Below, piece after piece: positions 7,899 through 17,878 of a DNA stretch of 64,000 nucleotides; the stretch's first letter is position 1, and every line of letters begins with the position of its first letter. The notes beneath the pieces are model-generated. The model did not search any database. It was given only the letters and a program-made list of their open reading frames with translations, and had not been told where the DNA came from. The translations under genes and the position numbers were made by a program. This DNA comes from an uncultured Tenacibaculum sp. (GTDB taxonomy: Bacteria; Bacteroidota; Bacteroidia; Flavobacteriales; Flavobacteriaceae): NCBI RefSeq assembly GCF_947495995.1, contig NZ_CANMAX010000005.1, forward strand, positions 62,001 through 126,000. Reading direction: 5' to 3'.

Positions 7899-10847
7899 TT
7901 AAGACAAATAAGGAATTTTAATAATAACCATCGTTCCTTCTTCGACTTCAGGATACTCTACTCCAATATCGGTTTTATAATAATCACGCAGAAATAATAA
8001 TCGTTCTTGAATTGATTTTGTTGAAAATGATTTTCTTTTTACACCATTGGCTTGTTGAATTTCTTTTGACCTTTTAACTCCAATTCCGTTATCAAAAATT
8101 TTGCTCACTAAAACACCTTCCTTAATGTAGAATTCTATCTTTATTTTTTTCATTCCTTCTTTTTTATGAAGCAAACCGTGCTTTATTGCATTCTCTACAT
8201 AAGGCTGAATAATCATAGTTGGAATTTTAACTTCTTCAACATCTTCTCCTACGATAATTTGATATCTGAAGCTTTCTTTAAACCTAAGTTTTTCAAGTTC
8301 TAAATATCTATTTATCAATGAAAGTTCTTGTTCAAAAACAACAAAATTTTGTGTACTTAAATGTAAATTTTCACGAATTAAAGAAGAAAACTTAGTCAAG
8401 TAATTATAGGCTTCTTGCTTATCATTCTTTAAAATTAAATTTTGTATTGAATTTAATGCATTAAACGTAAAATGCGGATTCATTTGAGATCGTAACGTTT
8501 CTAATTTTGTAGAAACCAACTCTTTCTGCAATCGCGCTTTTTCCAAAGCCACATTTTGCCTACGTTTAATACTTTTTAAACGTGTATAAAAGCGATACCA
8601 GATAAAAACAACTCCAGATAAAAACACGAGTAATATAAACCACCATTCTTTGTAAATCGGTAAAGCAATAGCAAAATTTATAGTTCTTGAAAATTCATTT
8701 GTCGGATTATCTATTGATGTAGCTTTAAGAGTAAATTCATAAGTTCCTGAAGCAAGATTATTAAAAGTTACCTGATTAATATTTTCATCAAGATTATTCC
8801 ATAGACCAGCATCTTTTTTATTCGATAATTTATAAGAATATTGAACATTTTCTTCTGATAAAAAACCATTGATTTGAAACTTGAAGTGTACTTTATTTTC
8901 ATCAGAATTCAAATCGTATTTCTCTTTTAATTCTCTAGTTTTATCATTAATTGAAACATCTGTAAAATAAAACTCAAGTGTATTCACTTTTTTAAATAAC
9001 TTTTCTCTATCAACTACAATAACTCCTTTATTAGAACTAAAAAACAACTCTTTCTCAAAAGGAATAATATCTGTGATATTATATGTATTTATTCCATCTC
9101 TGCGGGTTAAGTTTCTAAACTTTTTAGTTTTTGTATTTAATAACTGTACTCCATTTGTAGTTGAAATCCACAAGTTATCTCCATCTCCTTTAATTTCTCT
9201 AGTTAAATTTGATAACAAGCCATTATTCCTATTATAATTCACATAAATATAGTTCTCTTTAACACCTAGAATTCCTTTTTTAAATGTAGATAACCAAACT
9301 GTTCCATCGTTTGTTTCTCCAATATCTATAGTAAAAACTTCTCTATCTTTATGTAATATTTTTAACTCTTTATTTTTATCATCATAAACTCTTGTTCCAT
9401 CAACATAACCTACGTATTTCTTGTCATTTTTTTTACTATGATGTATAGTGTAAGAACGTAATGGACCTAGTTGTGTTGATTTAATTTCTTTTGAACTTAA
9501 TTTTAATTCTGATGCGGAATTGTATGAAGCCACTAAAATCTTATTCTTTTCTACAAATGAAAAATCTTTTACTCCAGAAAGATAATAGTTGGATATATAT
9601 TCATAACTAAAATCGTTAACATCTATAATTAATGTATATGTTTCATAACCCACAATAGCCTTATTTTCACTAATTTCAACAATTGCAAATACTTTTTCCT
9701 TTTTTAACGTTGGTAATTTTGTTCGTTTTTTTGTGTTTACATCTACTAAATCAAGGCTACCTTGAGAAGAACCAATTAATATTTTATCTTCTCCTATTTT
9801 ACTCATTGCTGTTATATTAGCATCTGTTAAATCGAACTTAAGTTCATTCAAATGAATATTAGGAACAATATAAACACCGTTCCTAAGCGTAGTAAACCAA
9901 TAATTATCATTTCTATCTTTAATGACCTTAGAGACTCCCTTTCCTTTAAAAATATGGTCTTTAATTATAATCTCACCTGCTAAATGATCATAATCACAAA
10001 TAAATACACCATTTTCGGTAGCTAACCATAATAAATCTTCGTATATGTAATAATCGATATATGGAGTATATTTTAGAATATTAGGTAATTTAATTTCTAC
10101 TAAACTATCTTGGGTCTCTAATACTAACCTATTATTTTCTTTATTTACTTTTGTTGCTAGTTTTTCTAATCCTAAAAAAAAGTTTTTACCTCTAAAAGGA
10201 ATAAAACTCCAACTAATGTAGAAGAAGTTTGATTGTAATTTATTTTTGAATTTCTTTTCTATGTTTGATTCTCCGTCAACCCCAATACTGAACTTATGAT
10301 CCTCTATAATGTATGAAAGATTTCTATCATTTTTTATAACAGATATTGTTTTATTATCATCATTAATTTTCTTTACAATATTTGAATTATTTAAATCAAC
10401 TAAAATAATTTCCCTGTAATAATAGATGACAAGTTTATTTTCAAAAAAAATAAAATTTGTTAGCTCTCCTTTAGCCTCATTCTTAACATCTTTAAATAGT
10501 TTTAATGAATCGTTTTCTACATAAAAAAACTGTCCTGATATGTTATTACACCAAACTCTACCTTGATCATCTAATTTCACTCCAAAAACAGATAATCCTC
10601 TTTTATCCGGATGCGTGTAATTTTTGAATTTCTTTCCATCATAACGGAATAAACCTTTATCAGCTGCTAACCAAATAAAACCTTTGTTATCCTCTACAAT
10701 ATTGTAAAACTCAATATCTGGTAATCCATCTTTTTCTGTGAGTTGTGTAAATACTGGTTGTTGAGCAGTAATAAATACTGATAAACTCAACAGAAACAGA
10801 AATAATATCTTTTTAAAGACGCGCATTGAATTATTTTGTGTGTTCAC
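7899..10847 (-). CDS. Sensor histidine kinase with Reg_prop beta-propeller, Y_Y_Y domain and LytS kinase
   Basis: 982 residues. A signal peptide (about 8-28) is followed by a long periplasmic sensor of repeated propeller blades (first blade DGLPDIEFYNIVEDNKGFIW, the two-component regulator propeller pattern). A Y_Y_Y-type beta domain follows (about 630-705), then one transmembrane helix (about 710-730), a coiled linker and a PF06580-type kinase with H792 in MNPHFTFNALNS and the N-box IIQPYVENAIKHGLLHK. Unlike hybrid two-component systems of Bacteroidota it has no receiver or AraC output, so it must signal to a separate protein. The likeliest partner is the LytTR regulator two genes on. The 94-base gap to the next kinase suggests one operon. 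Confidence 0.92.
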   Translation of the reverse strand: MNTQNNSMRVFKKILFLFLLSLSVFITAQQPVFTQLTEKDGLPDIEFYNIVEDNKGFIWLAADKGLFRYDGKKFKNYTHPDKRGLSVFGVKLDDQGRVWCNNISGQFFYVENDSLKLFKDVKNEAKGELTNFIFFENKLVIYYYREIILVDLNNSNIVKKINDDNKTISVIKNDRNLSYIIEDHKFSIGVDGESNIEKKFKNKLQSNFFYISWSFIPFRGKNFFLGLEKLATKVNKENNRLVLETQDSLVEIKLPNILKYTPYIDYYIYEDLLWLATENGVFICDYDHLAGEIIIKDHIFKGKGVSKVIKDRNDNYWFTTLRNGVYIVPNIHLNELKFDLTDANITAMSKIGEDKILIGSSQGSLDLVDVNTKKRTKLPTLKKEKVFAIVEISENKAIVGYETYTLIIDVNDFSYEYISNYYLSGVKDFSFVEKNKILVASYNSASELKLSSKEIKSTQLGPLRSYTIHHSKKNDKKYVGYVDGTRVYDDKNKELKILHKDREVFTIDIGETNDGTVWLSTFKKGILGVKENYIYVNYNRNNGLLSNLTREIKGDGDNLWISTTNGVQLLNTKTKKFRNLTRRDGINTYNITDIIPFEKELFFSSNKGVIVVDREKLFKKVNTLEFYFTDVSINDKTRELKEKYDLNSDENKVHFKFQINGFLSEENVQYSYKLSNKKDAGLWNNLDENINQVTFNNLASGTYEFTLKATSIDNPTNEFSRTINFAIALPIYKEWWFILLVFLSGVVFIWYRFYTRLKSIKRRQNVALEKARLQKELVSTKLETLRSQMNPHFTFNALNSIQNLILKNDKQEAYNYLTKFSSLIRENLHLSTQNFVVFEQELSLINRYLELEKLRFKESFRYQIIVGEDVEEVKIPTMIIQPYVENAIKHGLLHKKEGMKKIKIEFYIKEGVLVSKIFDNGIGVKRSKEIQQANGVKRKSFSTKSIQERLLFLRDYYKTDIGVEYPEVEEGTMVIIKIPYLS

Positions 10848-10925
10848 AAAATAAGGAAACTGAAGTCAATAAAAAAACCTTATCCATTATTCACTTCCCA
10901 GCTGAATCAAAATATTTCCCAAATA

Positions 10926-10960
10926 AAAAAACCAGTTTTACTTTCGTAAAACTGGTTTTT
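10926..10960. terminator. Terminator downstream of dnaK
   Basis: AACCAGTTTTAC and GTAAAACTGGTT form a 12-bp perfect stem around a TTTC loop. It is flanked by an A-run on the left and a T-run on the right, so it can work in both directions. It lies just after the dnaK stop on the - strand. Confidence 0.85.
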
Positions 10961-10982
10961 AATATGGTATAAAAGTTGTGAA

Positions 10983-12890
10983 TTACTTCACTTCTTCGAA
11001 GTCTACATCTTCTACATTATCGTTACTATCTGCTTGCGCATTTGCTCCAGCATCAGCTTGAGGTCCTCCTGCAGCTCCACCAGCTTGTTGCTGTGCAGCA
11101 TACATTTCTTCAGAAGCTACTTTCCAAGCTTCGTTGATTTTCTCCATTGCTGCATCAATCTGAGCTAAATCTTTGCTTTCGTGAGCTTTTTTCAACTCTT
11201 CTAAAGCAGATTCGATTGGCGCTTTCTTATCAGCTGATAATTTATCTCCAAATTCCTTTAACTGTTTTTCAGTTTGGAAAATCATAGAGTCAGCTCCGTT
11301 AATCTTATCGATACTTTCTTTAGCTTTTGCGTCTGCTTCTGCATTAGCTTCAGCATCTGCTTTCATCTTTTGGATTTCCTCTTCTGTTAATCCTGAAGAA
11401 GCTTCGATACGGATATTTTGCTCTTTGTTAGTTCCTTTATCTTTTGCAGAAACATTGATGATACCATTCGCATCGATATCGAAAGTTACCTCGATTTGAG
11501 GAACTCCTCTTTGTGCTGGTGGAATACCATCTAAATGGAAACGTCCAATTGTTTTGTTATCTGCAGCCATTGCTCTCTCTCCTTGTAATACATGGATCTC
11601 AACAGATGGTTGATTATCTGCTGCTGTAGAGAATACTTGTGACTTCTTTGTTGGAATAGTTGTATTCGCTTCTATTAATTTAGTGAATACGTTACCCATA
11701 GTTTCAATTCCTAATGATAAAGGTGTAACATCTAATAATAATACATCTTTAACATCTCCTGTTAAAACTCCTCCTTGAATTGCAGCTCCTAAAGAAACTA
11801 CCTCATCTGGATTTACACCTTTACTTGGCGCTTTTCCGAAAAACTTCTCAACAGCTTCTTGAATTGCAGGAATACGAGTTGAACCTCCAACCAAGATTAC
11901 TTCGTCAATATCAGAAGTACTTAAATCAGCATTTTTTAATGCTGTTTGACATGGCTCAATTGTTCTCTTTACTAAATCGTCGATTAATTGCTCAAATTTA
12001 GCTCTACTTAATGTACGAACTAAGTGTTTTGGCCCACTAGCAGTAGCTGTAATATATGGTAAGTTAATCTCAGTTGATGTAGTACTAGATAATTCAATCT
12101 TAGCTTTTTCTGCAGCTTCTTTTAAACGTTGTAACGCCATTGGATCTTTACGTAAATCCATATTCTCTTCTGCGTTAAACTCGTCAGCTAACCAGTTGAT
12201 GATTTTTTCATCTACATCATCTCCTCCTAAGTGTGTATCTCCATCAGTAGCTAATACTTCAAATACTCCATCTCCTAATTCTAAGATAGAAACATCATGT
12301 GTACCTCCACCAAAGTCAAATACTACGATTTTCTTATCAGAATCAGCCTTATCTAATCCGTAAGCTAATGCAGCAGCAGTTGGTTCGTTGATAATACGAC
12401 GAACTTTTAATCCTGCAATTTCTCCAGCTTCTTTAGTAGCTTGACGTTGTGCATCGTTAAAATATGCTGGTACTGTAATTACTGCTTCAGCAACATCTTG
12501 TCCTAAATAGTCTTCAGCAGTTTTCTTCATCTTTTGTAATACCATCGCAGAAATTTCTTGCGGAGTATACAAACGATCATCAATTTTTACACGAGGAGTA
12601 TCGTTATCTCCTTTTACTACTTCATAAGGAACTCTTTCTACTTCTCGTAAACTTTCAGAATAATGATTCCCCATAAAACGCTTAATTGAATAAACAGTTT
12701 TTGTTGGGTTAGTTACTGCCTGACGCTTAGCTGGATCTCCAACTTTACGTTCTCCTCCTTCTACGAATGCTACAACAGAAGGTGTAGTTCTTTTTCCTTC
12801 TGAATTAGGAATTACTACTGGCTCATTTCCTTCCATTACAGAAACGCATGAGTTGGTAGTACCTAAATCTATTCCTATAATTTTACTCAT
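10983..12890 (-). CDS. dnaK: Molecular chaperone DnaK (Hsp70)
   Basis: 635 residues, the normal length. The N-terminal ATPase domain begins [18 protein letters not shown] and contains [14 protein letters not shown] and the [13 protein letters not shown] phosphate/adenosine motifs. The substrate-binding domain (about 390-500) has [14 protein letters not shown]. The helical lid ends in a Gly/Ala/Gln-rich tail and the EEVK C-terminus typical of DnaK. The chaperone folds and protects proteins with DnaJ and GrpE. Neither partner gene is in this window, and dnaK stands alone between two hairpin/gene boundaries. Upstream, AACCTTTG on the - strand (around 12939-12946) is a plausible -7 box. Confidence 0.99.
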   Translation of the reverse strand: MSKIIGIDLGTTNSCVSVMEGNEPVVIPNSEGKRTTPSVVAFVEGGERKVGDPAKRQAVTNPTKTVYSIKRFMGNHYSESLREVERVPYEVVKGDNDTPRVKIDDRLYTPQEISAMVLQKMKKTAEDYLGQDVAEAVITVPAYFNDAQRQATKEAGEIAGLKVRRIINEPTAAALAYGLDKADSDKKIVVFDFGGGTHDVSILELGDGVFEVLATDGDTHLGGDDVDEKIINWLADEFNAEENMDLRKDPMALQRLKEAAEKAKIELSSTTSTEINLPYITATASGPKHLVRTLSRAKFEQLIDDLVKRTIEPCQTALKNADLSTSDIDEVILVGGSTRIPAIQEAVEKFFGKAPSKGVNPDEVVSLGAAIQGGVLTGDVKDVLLLDVTPLSLGIETMGNVFTKLIEANTTIPTKKSQVFSTAADNQPSVEIHVLQGERAMAADNKTIGRFHLDGIPPAQRGVPQIEVTFDIDANGIINVSAKDKGTNKEQNIRIEASSGLTEEEIQKMKADAEANAEADAKAKESIDKINGADSMIFQTEKQLKEFGDKLSADKKAPIESALEELKKAHESKDLAQIDAAMEKINEAWKVASEEMYAAQQQAGGAAGGPQADAGANAQADSNDNVEDVDFEEVK

Positions 12891-13009
12891 AACTTTATAA
12901 TCGATTTTATTTTTAATCTTAATTTTTACGAGTAACAGATGTCAAAGGTTATGCCATTAAGTTTTTTTATTTTTTTTGACAGAAAAGCTTAAAATGCGGT
13001 GACATGATG

Positions 13010-13621
13010 TCAGTTTTCGATATTTAAATCATTGTATTTTGCTAAAACAGTTCTAACATTGGCATATGTCTTTTTTAAGGCCTTAGCAACTGCATCAGAT
13101 TTTTTAAATTCTGCTTTTTTAATTCCTTCTTCTAACAAAGGATTTAATTTACCTTTATGATCCGTATGCATTAAATACCAATAAATTTTCTTTAATCGTA
13201 GTTTTCTATTATCATAATAGAAATGGTAAGTATTGAGTAAAAATTGTTTAATTTCTAGATTTTGAATACCACATTCTTCTTTTACTTCTCTAAGTGCAGT
13301 ATCTTGTATATCTTCATCACCATCTATTCTACCTTTTGGTAAATCCCACTTTTTTGCTCGATAAATAAATAATAGTTCGTTTTCATCGTTAGACACCAAT
13401 CCTCCTCCAGCTTTAATCATGTTATACTTTTTACAGAAAGCTAACCAATCTCCTTCGAGTGTATTTGAAAACAAGTATACTCCCTTTAATTTACCAGTTT
13501 TTACCTGATTTATAACCCGTGAGATTACTATATTTTTGATTTTTAACAACGGAAGATCTTCCTCATTTTTTAACGAAGAAGTAAATATTATAGGTCGATC
13601 ATTCACAAAAACTTTATACAT
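13010..13621 (-). CDS. NUDIX hydrolase
   Basis: 203 residues counted from the ATG at 13619-13621 (MYKVFVNDRPI), the start typical of this flavobacterial family. A longer reading frame would run into pyrE on the other strand and add a non-homologous extension. The NUDIX box is visible as GRIDGDEDIQDTALREVKEE (GX5EX7REUXEEXGU pattern, about 110-130), preceded by KKWDLPKG. The substrate is a nucleoside diphosphate linked to another moiety and cannot be told from sequence. It is divergent from pyrE with only 7 bases between the two start codons, so their promoters must lie within each other's coding regions. Confidence 0.9.
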   Translation of the reverse strand: MYKVFVNDRPIIFTSSLKNEEDLPLLKIKNIVISRVINQVKTGKLKGVYLFSNTLEGDWLAFCKKYNMIKAGGGLVSNDENELLFIYRAKKWDLPKGRIDGDEDIQDTALREVKEECGIQNLEIKQFLLNTYHFYYDNRKLRLKKIYWYLMHTDHKGKLNPLLEEGIKKAEFKKSDAVAKALKKTYANVRTVLAKYNDLNIEN

Positions 13622-13624
13622 TTG
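13617..13624 (+). promoter_or_regulatory. -7 box of pyrE
   Basis: TACATTTG fits the Bacteroidota TAnnTTTG consensus exactly and ends 4 bases before the pyrE ATG at 13629. With transcription normally starting a few bases after the box, the pyrE message would have almost no leader. I see no convincing TTG at the -33 position. Confidence 0.5.
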
Positions 13625-13628
13625 CGCT

Positions 13629-14270
13629 ATGATTTTAAACAAAGATACTGCAAAAAAAACTGCTGAACTTCTTTTGCAGATTAAAGCCATCAAATTAAGC
13701 CCAAACGAGCCTTTTACTTGGGCTTCTGGTTGGAAATCTCCGATTTATTGTGATAATAGAGTTACATTATCATATCCACCAGTACGAAATTTTCTTAAAG
13801 AAAAAATAGCAAAGCTCGTTGAAGAGAAATATGGAAAACCTGATGTAATTGCTGGAGTAGCTACTGGTGCTATTGCAATTGGTGTACTTGTTGCACAAGA
13901 ATTAGGGTTACCTTTCGTTTATGTTAGACCAGAACCAAAAAAACATGGACGTAAAAACCAAATCGAAGGTTTTTTAGAAAGCGGACAAAATGTAGTCGTT
14001 GTTGAAGATTTAATTAGTACTGGTAAAAGTAGTTTAAATGCTATTAAAGCTTTAAAAGAAGCCAATGCTAATGTAAAAGGAATGGTCGCTATATTTTCTT
14101 ATGGTTTTGCTGTTGCTGAAGAAACATTTGGAGAACACAATTTAGATTTTTCTACTTTAAGCAACTACGAAAATTTATTAGAACAAGCTTTAGATAGCAA
14201 TTATATCACTCAGAAAGAATTGCAAACTTTAGAAAGTTGGAGATTAAATCCTAGCGAGTGGAAACAATAA
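13629..14270 (+). CDS. pyrE: Orotate phosphoribosyltransferase
   Basis: 213 residues from ATG at 13629 (MILNKDTAKKTAELLL). An in-frame ATG at 13536 would place 31 extra residues over the NUDIX gene start and lacks family similarity. The enzyme joins orotate and PRPP to make orotidine 5'-phosphate in pyrimidine synthesis. Visible motifs are the substrate loop FTWASGWKSPIYCDNR, the flexible catalytic loop with RPEPKKHGRKNQIEG and the PRPP-binding VVVVEDLISTGKSSL. It is cytosolic and followed by an SRPBCC gene on the same strand (36-base gap). Confidence 0.97.
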   Translation: MILNKDTAKKTAELLLQIKAIKLSPNEPFTWASGWKSPIYCDNRVTLSYPPVRNFLKEKIAKLVEEKYGKPDVIAGVATGAIAIGVLVAQELGLPFVYVRPEPKKHGRKNQIEGFLESGQNVVVVEDLISTGKSSLNAIKALKEANANVKGMVAIFSYGFAVAEETFGEHNLDFSTLSNYENLLEQALDSNYITQKELQTLESWRLNPSEWKQ

Positions 14271-14306
14271 TACTTAAAAATTGATCATTTAAATCTACCA
14301 TAAATA

Positions 14307-14696
14307 ATGAATATTGAAGGAAATAGCGTTAGCGTAAATAAATCACAAAAAGACTTATTCGATTTTTTAATTCAGTTAGAAAACTTTAAAGTTTTAATGC
14401 CTGAAAATACAGAAAAGTTCGAAGTAGATGGTGAATCTTTCATTTTTGGATTAAAAGGAATGCCAGAAATTAGATTAGTAATGAAAGAGAAAACTGAATT
14501 TTCAAACGTTACTTTAGGAGCTGCAAGCAGTAAATTACCTTTTACTTTAGCTGCAGACATTCAAGAAGTATCAGACAGTGAAAGTAATGTTCAGTTAAAG
14601 TTTGAAAGTAGCTTTAATCCAATGATGGCTATGATGGTTAAAAAACCATTAACAAACTTTATCAATACTCTTACAGAAAACTTAGCAAAACTTTAA
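14307..14696 (+). CDS. SRPBCC (START/Bet v1-like) family protein
   Basis: 129 residues. The order of elements, an N-terminal strand (EGNSVSVNKSQKDLFDFLIQ), alternating strands, and a long C-terminal helix (MMAMMVKKPLTNFINTLTENLAKL), matches the helix-grip fold of the polyketide cyclase/SRPBCC superfamily. Such proteins hold a hydrophobic ligand, and no catalytic residues can be assigned. It follows pyrE closely and converges on birA with no bases between the stop codons. The ligand and role are unknown. Confidence 0.8.
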   Translation: MNIEGNSVSVNKSQKDLFDFLIQLENFKVLMPENTEKFEVDGESFIFGLKGMPEIRLVMKEKTEFSNVTLGAASSKLPFTLAADIQEVSDSESNVQLKFESSFNPMMAMMVKKPLTNFINTLTENLAKL

Positions 14697-15431
14697 TTAT
14701 ATGAAAACAACTTCTTTTAATTGAAACGATTTTAAAGTTTCATCAGGAAGTTCAATAATAAGTTTTCCATTAGAAGTTTCGACTTCTAATATTTTACCCA
14801 TAAAAACAACATCTTTATCATCTTTAAACATGCTAGGGATGTTTTTTTTATGCAATACATTATGATATTCTTCATTCAAAACATCATAATCTTTATTGAT
14901 TAGTAAACTTATTTTCTCTTTTAGTTTAGAAATAATTTCAGCTAACACATCTTCTATTACTATTTCTTTCCCAGTAATATTTTTTATTGAAGAAGCTTTT
15001 GGTAAGTAAGTAGGAAAGTCTGTTTGATTAATGTTCACTCCTACTCCAATTATTGTAGCATCTATTTTGTTCCCTTTTAGGATATTTTCGACTAGTATAC
15101 CACAGATTTTCTTTTTCTCTGACAGAATGTCGTTAGGCCATTTAATTTCTAAGTTTGTCAGCTTAAAACTAGACAAAGCTTCATGTATCGCTATCGCTAT
15201 AGCAAAGTTAAGATATACTTGTTTAGAAATGGGCACATCACTCAACCTTACATAAACACTACACAAAAGGTTCTTTTTAGCTTCAGAAACCCAAGTTGTA
15301 TTCATTTGTCCTCTCCCTAAAGTTTGCTCATCTGCGACGACAACAGTATAGTCAGAAAGTTCAGATTCTACTGACAATTCTTTCAAAAAAGAGTTGGTTG
15401 ATGCAGTGGCATCAAGTTTGATTATATTCAT
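14697..15431 (-). CDS. birA: Biotin--[acetyl-CoA-carboxylase] ligase
   Basis: 244 residues covering only the catalytic and C-terminal domains. The N-terminal winged helix of the repressor type is absent, as is usual in this phylum. Signature segments are ASTNSFLKEL, the biotinyl-AMP loop GRGQMNTTW, KWPNDILSEKKKICGILVE and IIGVGVNIN. The enzyme activates biotin with ATP and attaches it to a lysine of biotin carboxyl carrier protein. It is divergent from rsfS, and the stop abuts the SRPBCC gene. Confidence 0.97.
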   Translation of the reverse strand: MNIIKLDATASTNSFLKELSVESELSDYTVVVADEQTLGRGQMNTTWVSEAKKNLLCSVYVRLSDVPISKQVYLNFAIAIAIHEALSSFKLTNLEIKWPNDILSEKKKICGILVENILKGNKIDATIIGVGVNINQTDFPTYLPKASSIKNITGKEIVIEDVLAEIISKLKEKISLLINKDYDVLNEEYHNVLHKKNIPSMFKDDKDVVFMGKILEVETSNGKLIIELPDETLKSFQLKEVVFI

Positions 15432-15489
15432 AAATGCTAATTATAACGAACTCGTTTCAATAATACATAAATTAGTCACAAAAAAATAA

Positions 15490-15497
15490 TAACTTTG
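15490..15497 (+). promoter_or_regulatory. -7 box of the rsfS-ftsH-cdsA operon
   Basis: TAACTTTG matches TAnnTTTG exactly and is 20 bases before the rsfS ATG. It can serve the whole + strand run rsfS, ftsH, LUD, cdsA and ACBP, whose gaps are 24 bases or less. The -33 element is not clear. Confidence 0.6.
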
Positions 15498-15517
15498 CTA
15501 AAAACTAAAAATAATTA

Positions 15518-15886
15518 ATGACAAAAACTCAAGCAAGTACAGACGATTTAATTGCAACAATTATTAAAGGAATCGATGATGTTAAGGGAGAAGATATCCA
15601 ATTATTAGATTTAAGAGATATCGAAAATACTGTATGTGATTATTTTGTAATTTGCACAGGTAACTCAAACACTCAGGTTAATGCTATTTCAGGTTCAGTA
15701 CATAAAGTAGTTAGTAAAGAACTTAAAGACAAACCTTTTAATGTTGAAGGTCAAGATAATTCTGAATGGGTTTTAATGGATTATGTGAATGTAGTTGTTC
15801 ATATTTTCCAGAAACATGTTAGAGATTATTACGACATTGAAAGTCTTTGGGGAGATGCTAAAATTACAGAAATTAACCCAGCATAA
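15518..15886 (+). CDS. rsfS: Ribosome silencing factor RsfS
   Basis: 122 residues, the usual size of the RsfS/Iojap family. Motifs include IIKGIDDVKGEDIQLLDLRD, DYFVICTGNSNTQVNAI and the VNVVVHIFQKHVRDYYDIESLW segment that contacts uL14. It binds the large ribosomal subunit and blocks subunit joining under nutrient limitation. It heads the operon with ftsH 24 bases downstream, a gene order common in Bacteroidota. Confidence 0.98.
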   Translation: MTKTQASTDDLIATIIKGIDDVKGEDIQLLDLRDIENTVCDYFVICTGNSNTQVNAISGSVHKVVSKELKDKPFNVEGQDNSEWVLMDYVNVVVHIFQKHVRDYYDIESLWGDAKITEINPA

Positions 15887-15910
15887 TCCTATAATTATTC
15901 ACCCACACTT

Positions 15911-17857
15911 ATGAGCGAAAAGAAAAAAAACACCTCAAATTTTAATCTAGGCTCGAACTGGATTTATATACTTCTTATTTTATTTTTAGTAGGAATGACT
16001 CTATTTGGAAGATCTAGTGGACTTACAGATGGAAAAGATCTTACTTCTATAAAATTTAATGAGATTTTAAATGATAACGATATTGAAAGCGTTCTTATCT
16101 TAAACAACTCTAGAGCTGAAATTTATATCAAACAAGATGTAATAGATGCAAAAGAGAAATATTCTAAAATCGTGAAGAATCCTTTTTACAGAAAAGGAAG
16201 TCCGCTTTATGAATATAACTTTGGAGATTTACAAAACTTTGAAAATAAGTTAGAAGAAGCTAAGAAGAAAAACAACCTATCTTTAGACTACGCTTACAAA
16301 GAAAGAACTAGTATTTTCGATACAATCTTAGGTTTCTTACCTTTTATCTTATTAATCGCTATCTGGTTATTCTTTATGAGAAGAATGTCTGGTGGTGGTA
16401 GCGGAGCCGGTGGAGGCGGTCAGATTTTTAATATTGGAAAATCTAGAGCTAAACTTTTTGATGAGAATACTAAAGTAAAAACAACATTTAAAAATGTTGC
16501 TGGTTTAGAAGGAGCTAAAGAAGAAGTACAAGAAATTGTAGATTTCTTAAAGAACCCTGATAAATACACAAAACTTGGTGGAAAGATTCCTAAAGGAGCT
16601 TTATTAGTAGGACCTCCAGGAACAGGTAAAACTTTATTAGCTAAAGCTGTTGCAGGTGAAGCTGGTGTACCTTTCTTCTCACTTTCTGGTTCAGATTTCG
16701 TTGAAATGTTTGTTGGAGTTGGTGCATCTCGTGTACGTGACTTATTCAAACAAGCAAAACAAAAATCTCCATCGATTATCTTTATTGATGAGATTGACGC
16801 TATTGGTCGTGCTCGTGGTAAAAACAGTATGACAGGTAGTAATGATGAGCGTGAAAACACATTAAACCAGTTATTAACTGAAATGGATGGTTTTGGAACT
16901 GATACTAATGTAATCGTATTAGCGGCAACAAACCGTGCAGAAATTCTTGATAAAGCATTAATGCGTGCTGGTCGTTTTGACCGTCAAATCTACGTTGACT
17001 TACCAGATTTACATGAGCGTAAAGAAATATTTGATGTACATATTAAGCCGTTAAAATTAGCTGAAGATGTAAAATTAGATTTCTTAGCACAACAAACTCC
17101 TGGATTCTCTGGAGCTGATATCGCAAACTTATGTAATGAAGCTGCTTTAATCGCTGCAAGAAATAATAAGACTGCAATTCATCACCAAGATTTTATGGAT
17201 GCTGTAGATAGAATTGTTGGTGGTTTAGAAAAGAAAAACAAAGTAATCACTCCAAAAGAAAAGAAAGTTATTGCGTATCATGAAGCTGGTCATGCAACGG
17301 TAAGTTGGATGTTACAATATGCTGCTCCATTAGTAAAAGTAACTATTGTTCCAAGAGGTCAGTCTTTAGGTGCGGCTTGGTACTTACCAGAGGAGCGTAA
17401 AATTGTTCAAACTGAACAAATGCTTGATGAAATGTGTGCTACTATGGGTGGTAGAGCTGCAGAGAAATTAATCTTTGACAAAATATCAACTGGTGCTTTA
17501 AGTGATTTAGAAAAAGTAACAAAACAAGCTCGTGCCATGGTAACCGTTTATGGTTTAAATGACGAAGTTGGAAATGTTACTTACTATGATTCTTCTGGAA
17601 ACGATTCTTTTGTTAAACCATACAGTGAAGAAACTGCAAAGACAATTGATAAAGAAATTTCTAAAATCATAGAAGGTCAATATCAAAGAGCTATCGAAAT
17701 TTTAGATCAGCATAAAGACAAGCTTGATATTTTAGCTCAAAAACTTTTAGAGAAAGAAGTGATCTTTAAAGATGACTTAGTAGAAATTTTCGGCAAAAGA
17801 CCTTTTGAAAAAGACGAGAAATTATCTGACGAATTAAGCAACTCGACTGAAGAATAA
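15911..17857 (+). CDS. ftsH: ATP-dependent zinc metalloprotease FtsH
   Basis: 648 residues. Two transmembrane helices (about 17-33 and 137-156) flank a periplasmic segment. A Gly-rich hinge (160-170) leads to the AAA+ domain with Walker A GPPGTGKT (234-241), Walker B IIFIDEID and the second region of homology ending RAGRFDRQ. The M41 peptidase domain has the zinc motif HEAGH (457-461). As a membrane-bound hexamer it degrades misfolded membrane proteins and regulatory substrates. It sits between rsfS and a LUD-domain gene in a tight operon that also includes cdsA. Confidence 0.99.
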   Translation: MSEKKKNTSNFNLGSNWIYILLILFLVGMTLFGRSSGLTDGKDLTSIKFNEILNDNDIESVLILNNSRAEIYIKQDVIDAKEKYSKIVKNPFYRKGSPLYEYNFGDLQNFENKLEEAKKKNNLSLDYAYKERTSIFDTILGFLPFILLIAIWLFFMRRMSGGGSGAGGGGQIFNIGKSRAKLFDENTKVKTTFKNVAGLEGAKEEVQEIVDFLKNPDKYTKLGGKIPKGALLVGPPGTGKTLLAKAVAGEAGVPFFSLSGSDFVEMFVGVGASRVRDLFKQAKQKSPSIIFIDEIDAIGRARGKNSMTGSNDERENTLNQLLTEMDGFGTDTNVIVLAATNRAEILDKALMRAGRFDRQIYVDLPDLHERKEIFDVHIKPLKLAEDVKLDFLAQQTPGFSGADIANLCNEAALIAARNNKTAIHHQDFMDAVDRIVGGLEKKNKVITPKEKKVIAYHEAGHATVSWMLQYAAPLVKVTIVPRGQSLGAAWYLPEERKIVQTEQMLDEMCATMGGRAAEKLIFDKISTGALSDLEKVTKQARAMVTVYGLNDEVGNVTYYDSSGNDSFVKPYSEETAKTIDKEISKIIEGQYQRAIEILDQHKDKLDILAQKLLEKEVIFKDDLVEIFGKRPFEKDEKLSDELSNSTEE

Positions 17858-17878
17858 TATAAACTCGATAACTTTTAA

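Noticed and set aside
13001..13011. GACAT-G-ATGTC palindrome between dnaK and the NUDIX gene
   Set aside because: Short, overlaps the NUDIX stop region and has no promoter or second copy to support a function.
16420..16860. 146-residue - strand frame inside ftsH
   Set aside because: Antisense of the conserved AAA+ region, whose codon pattern produces open frames on the other strand.
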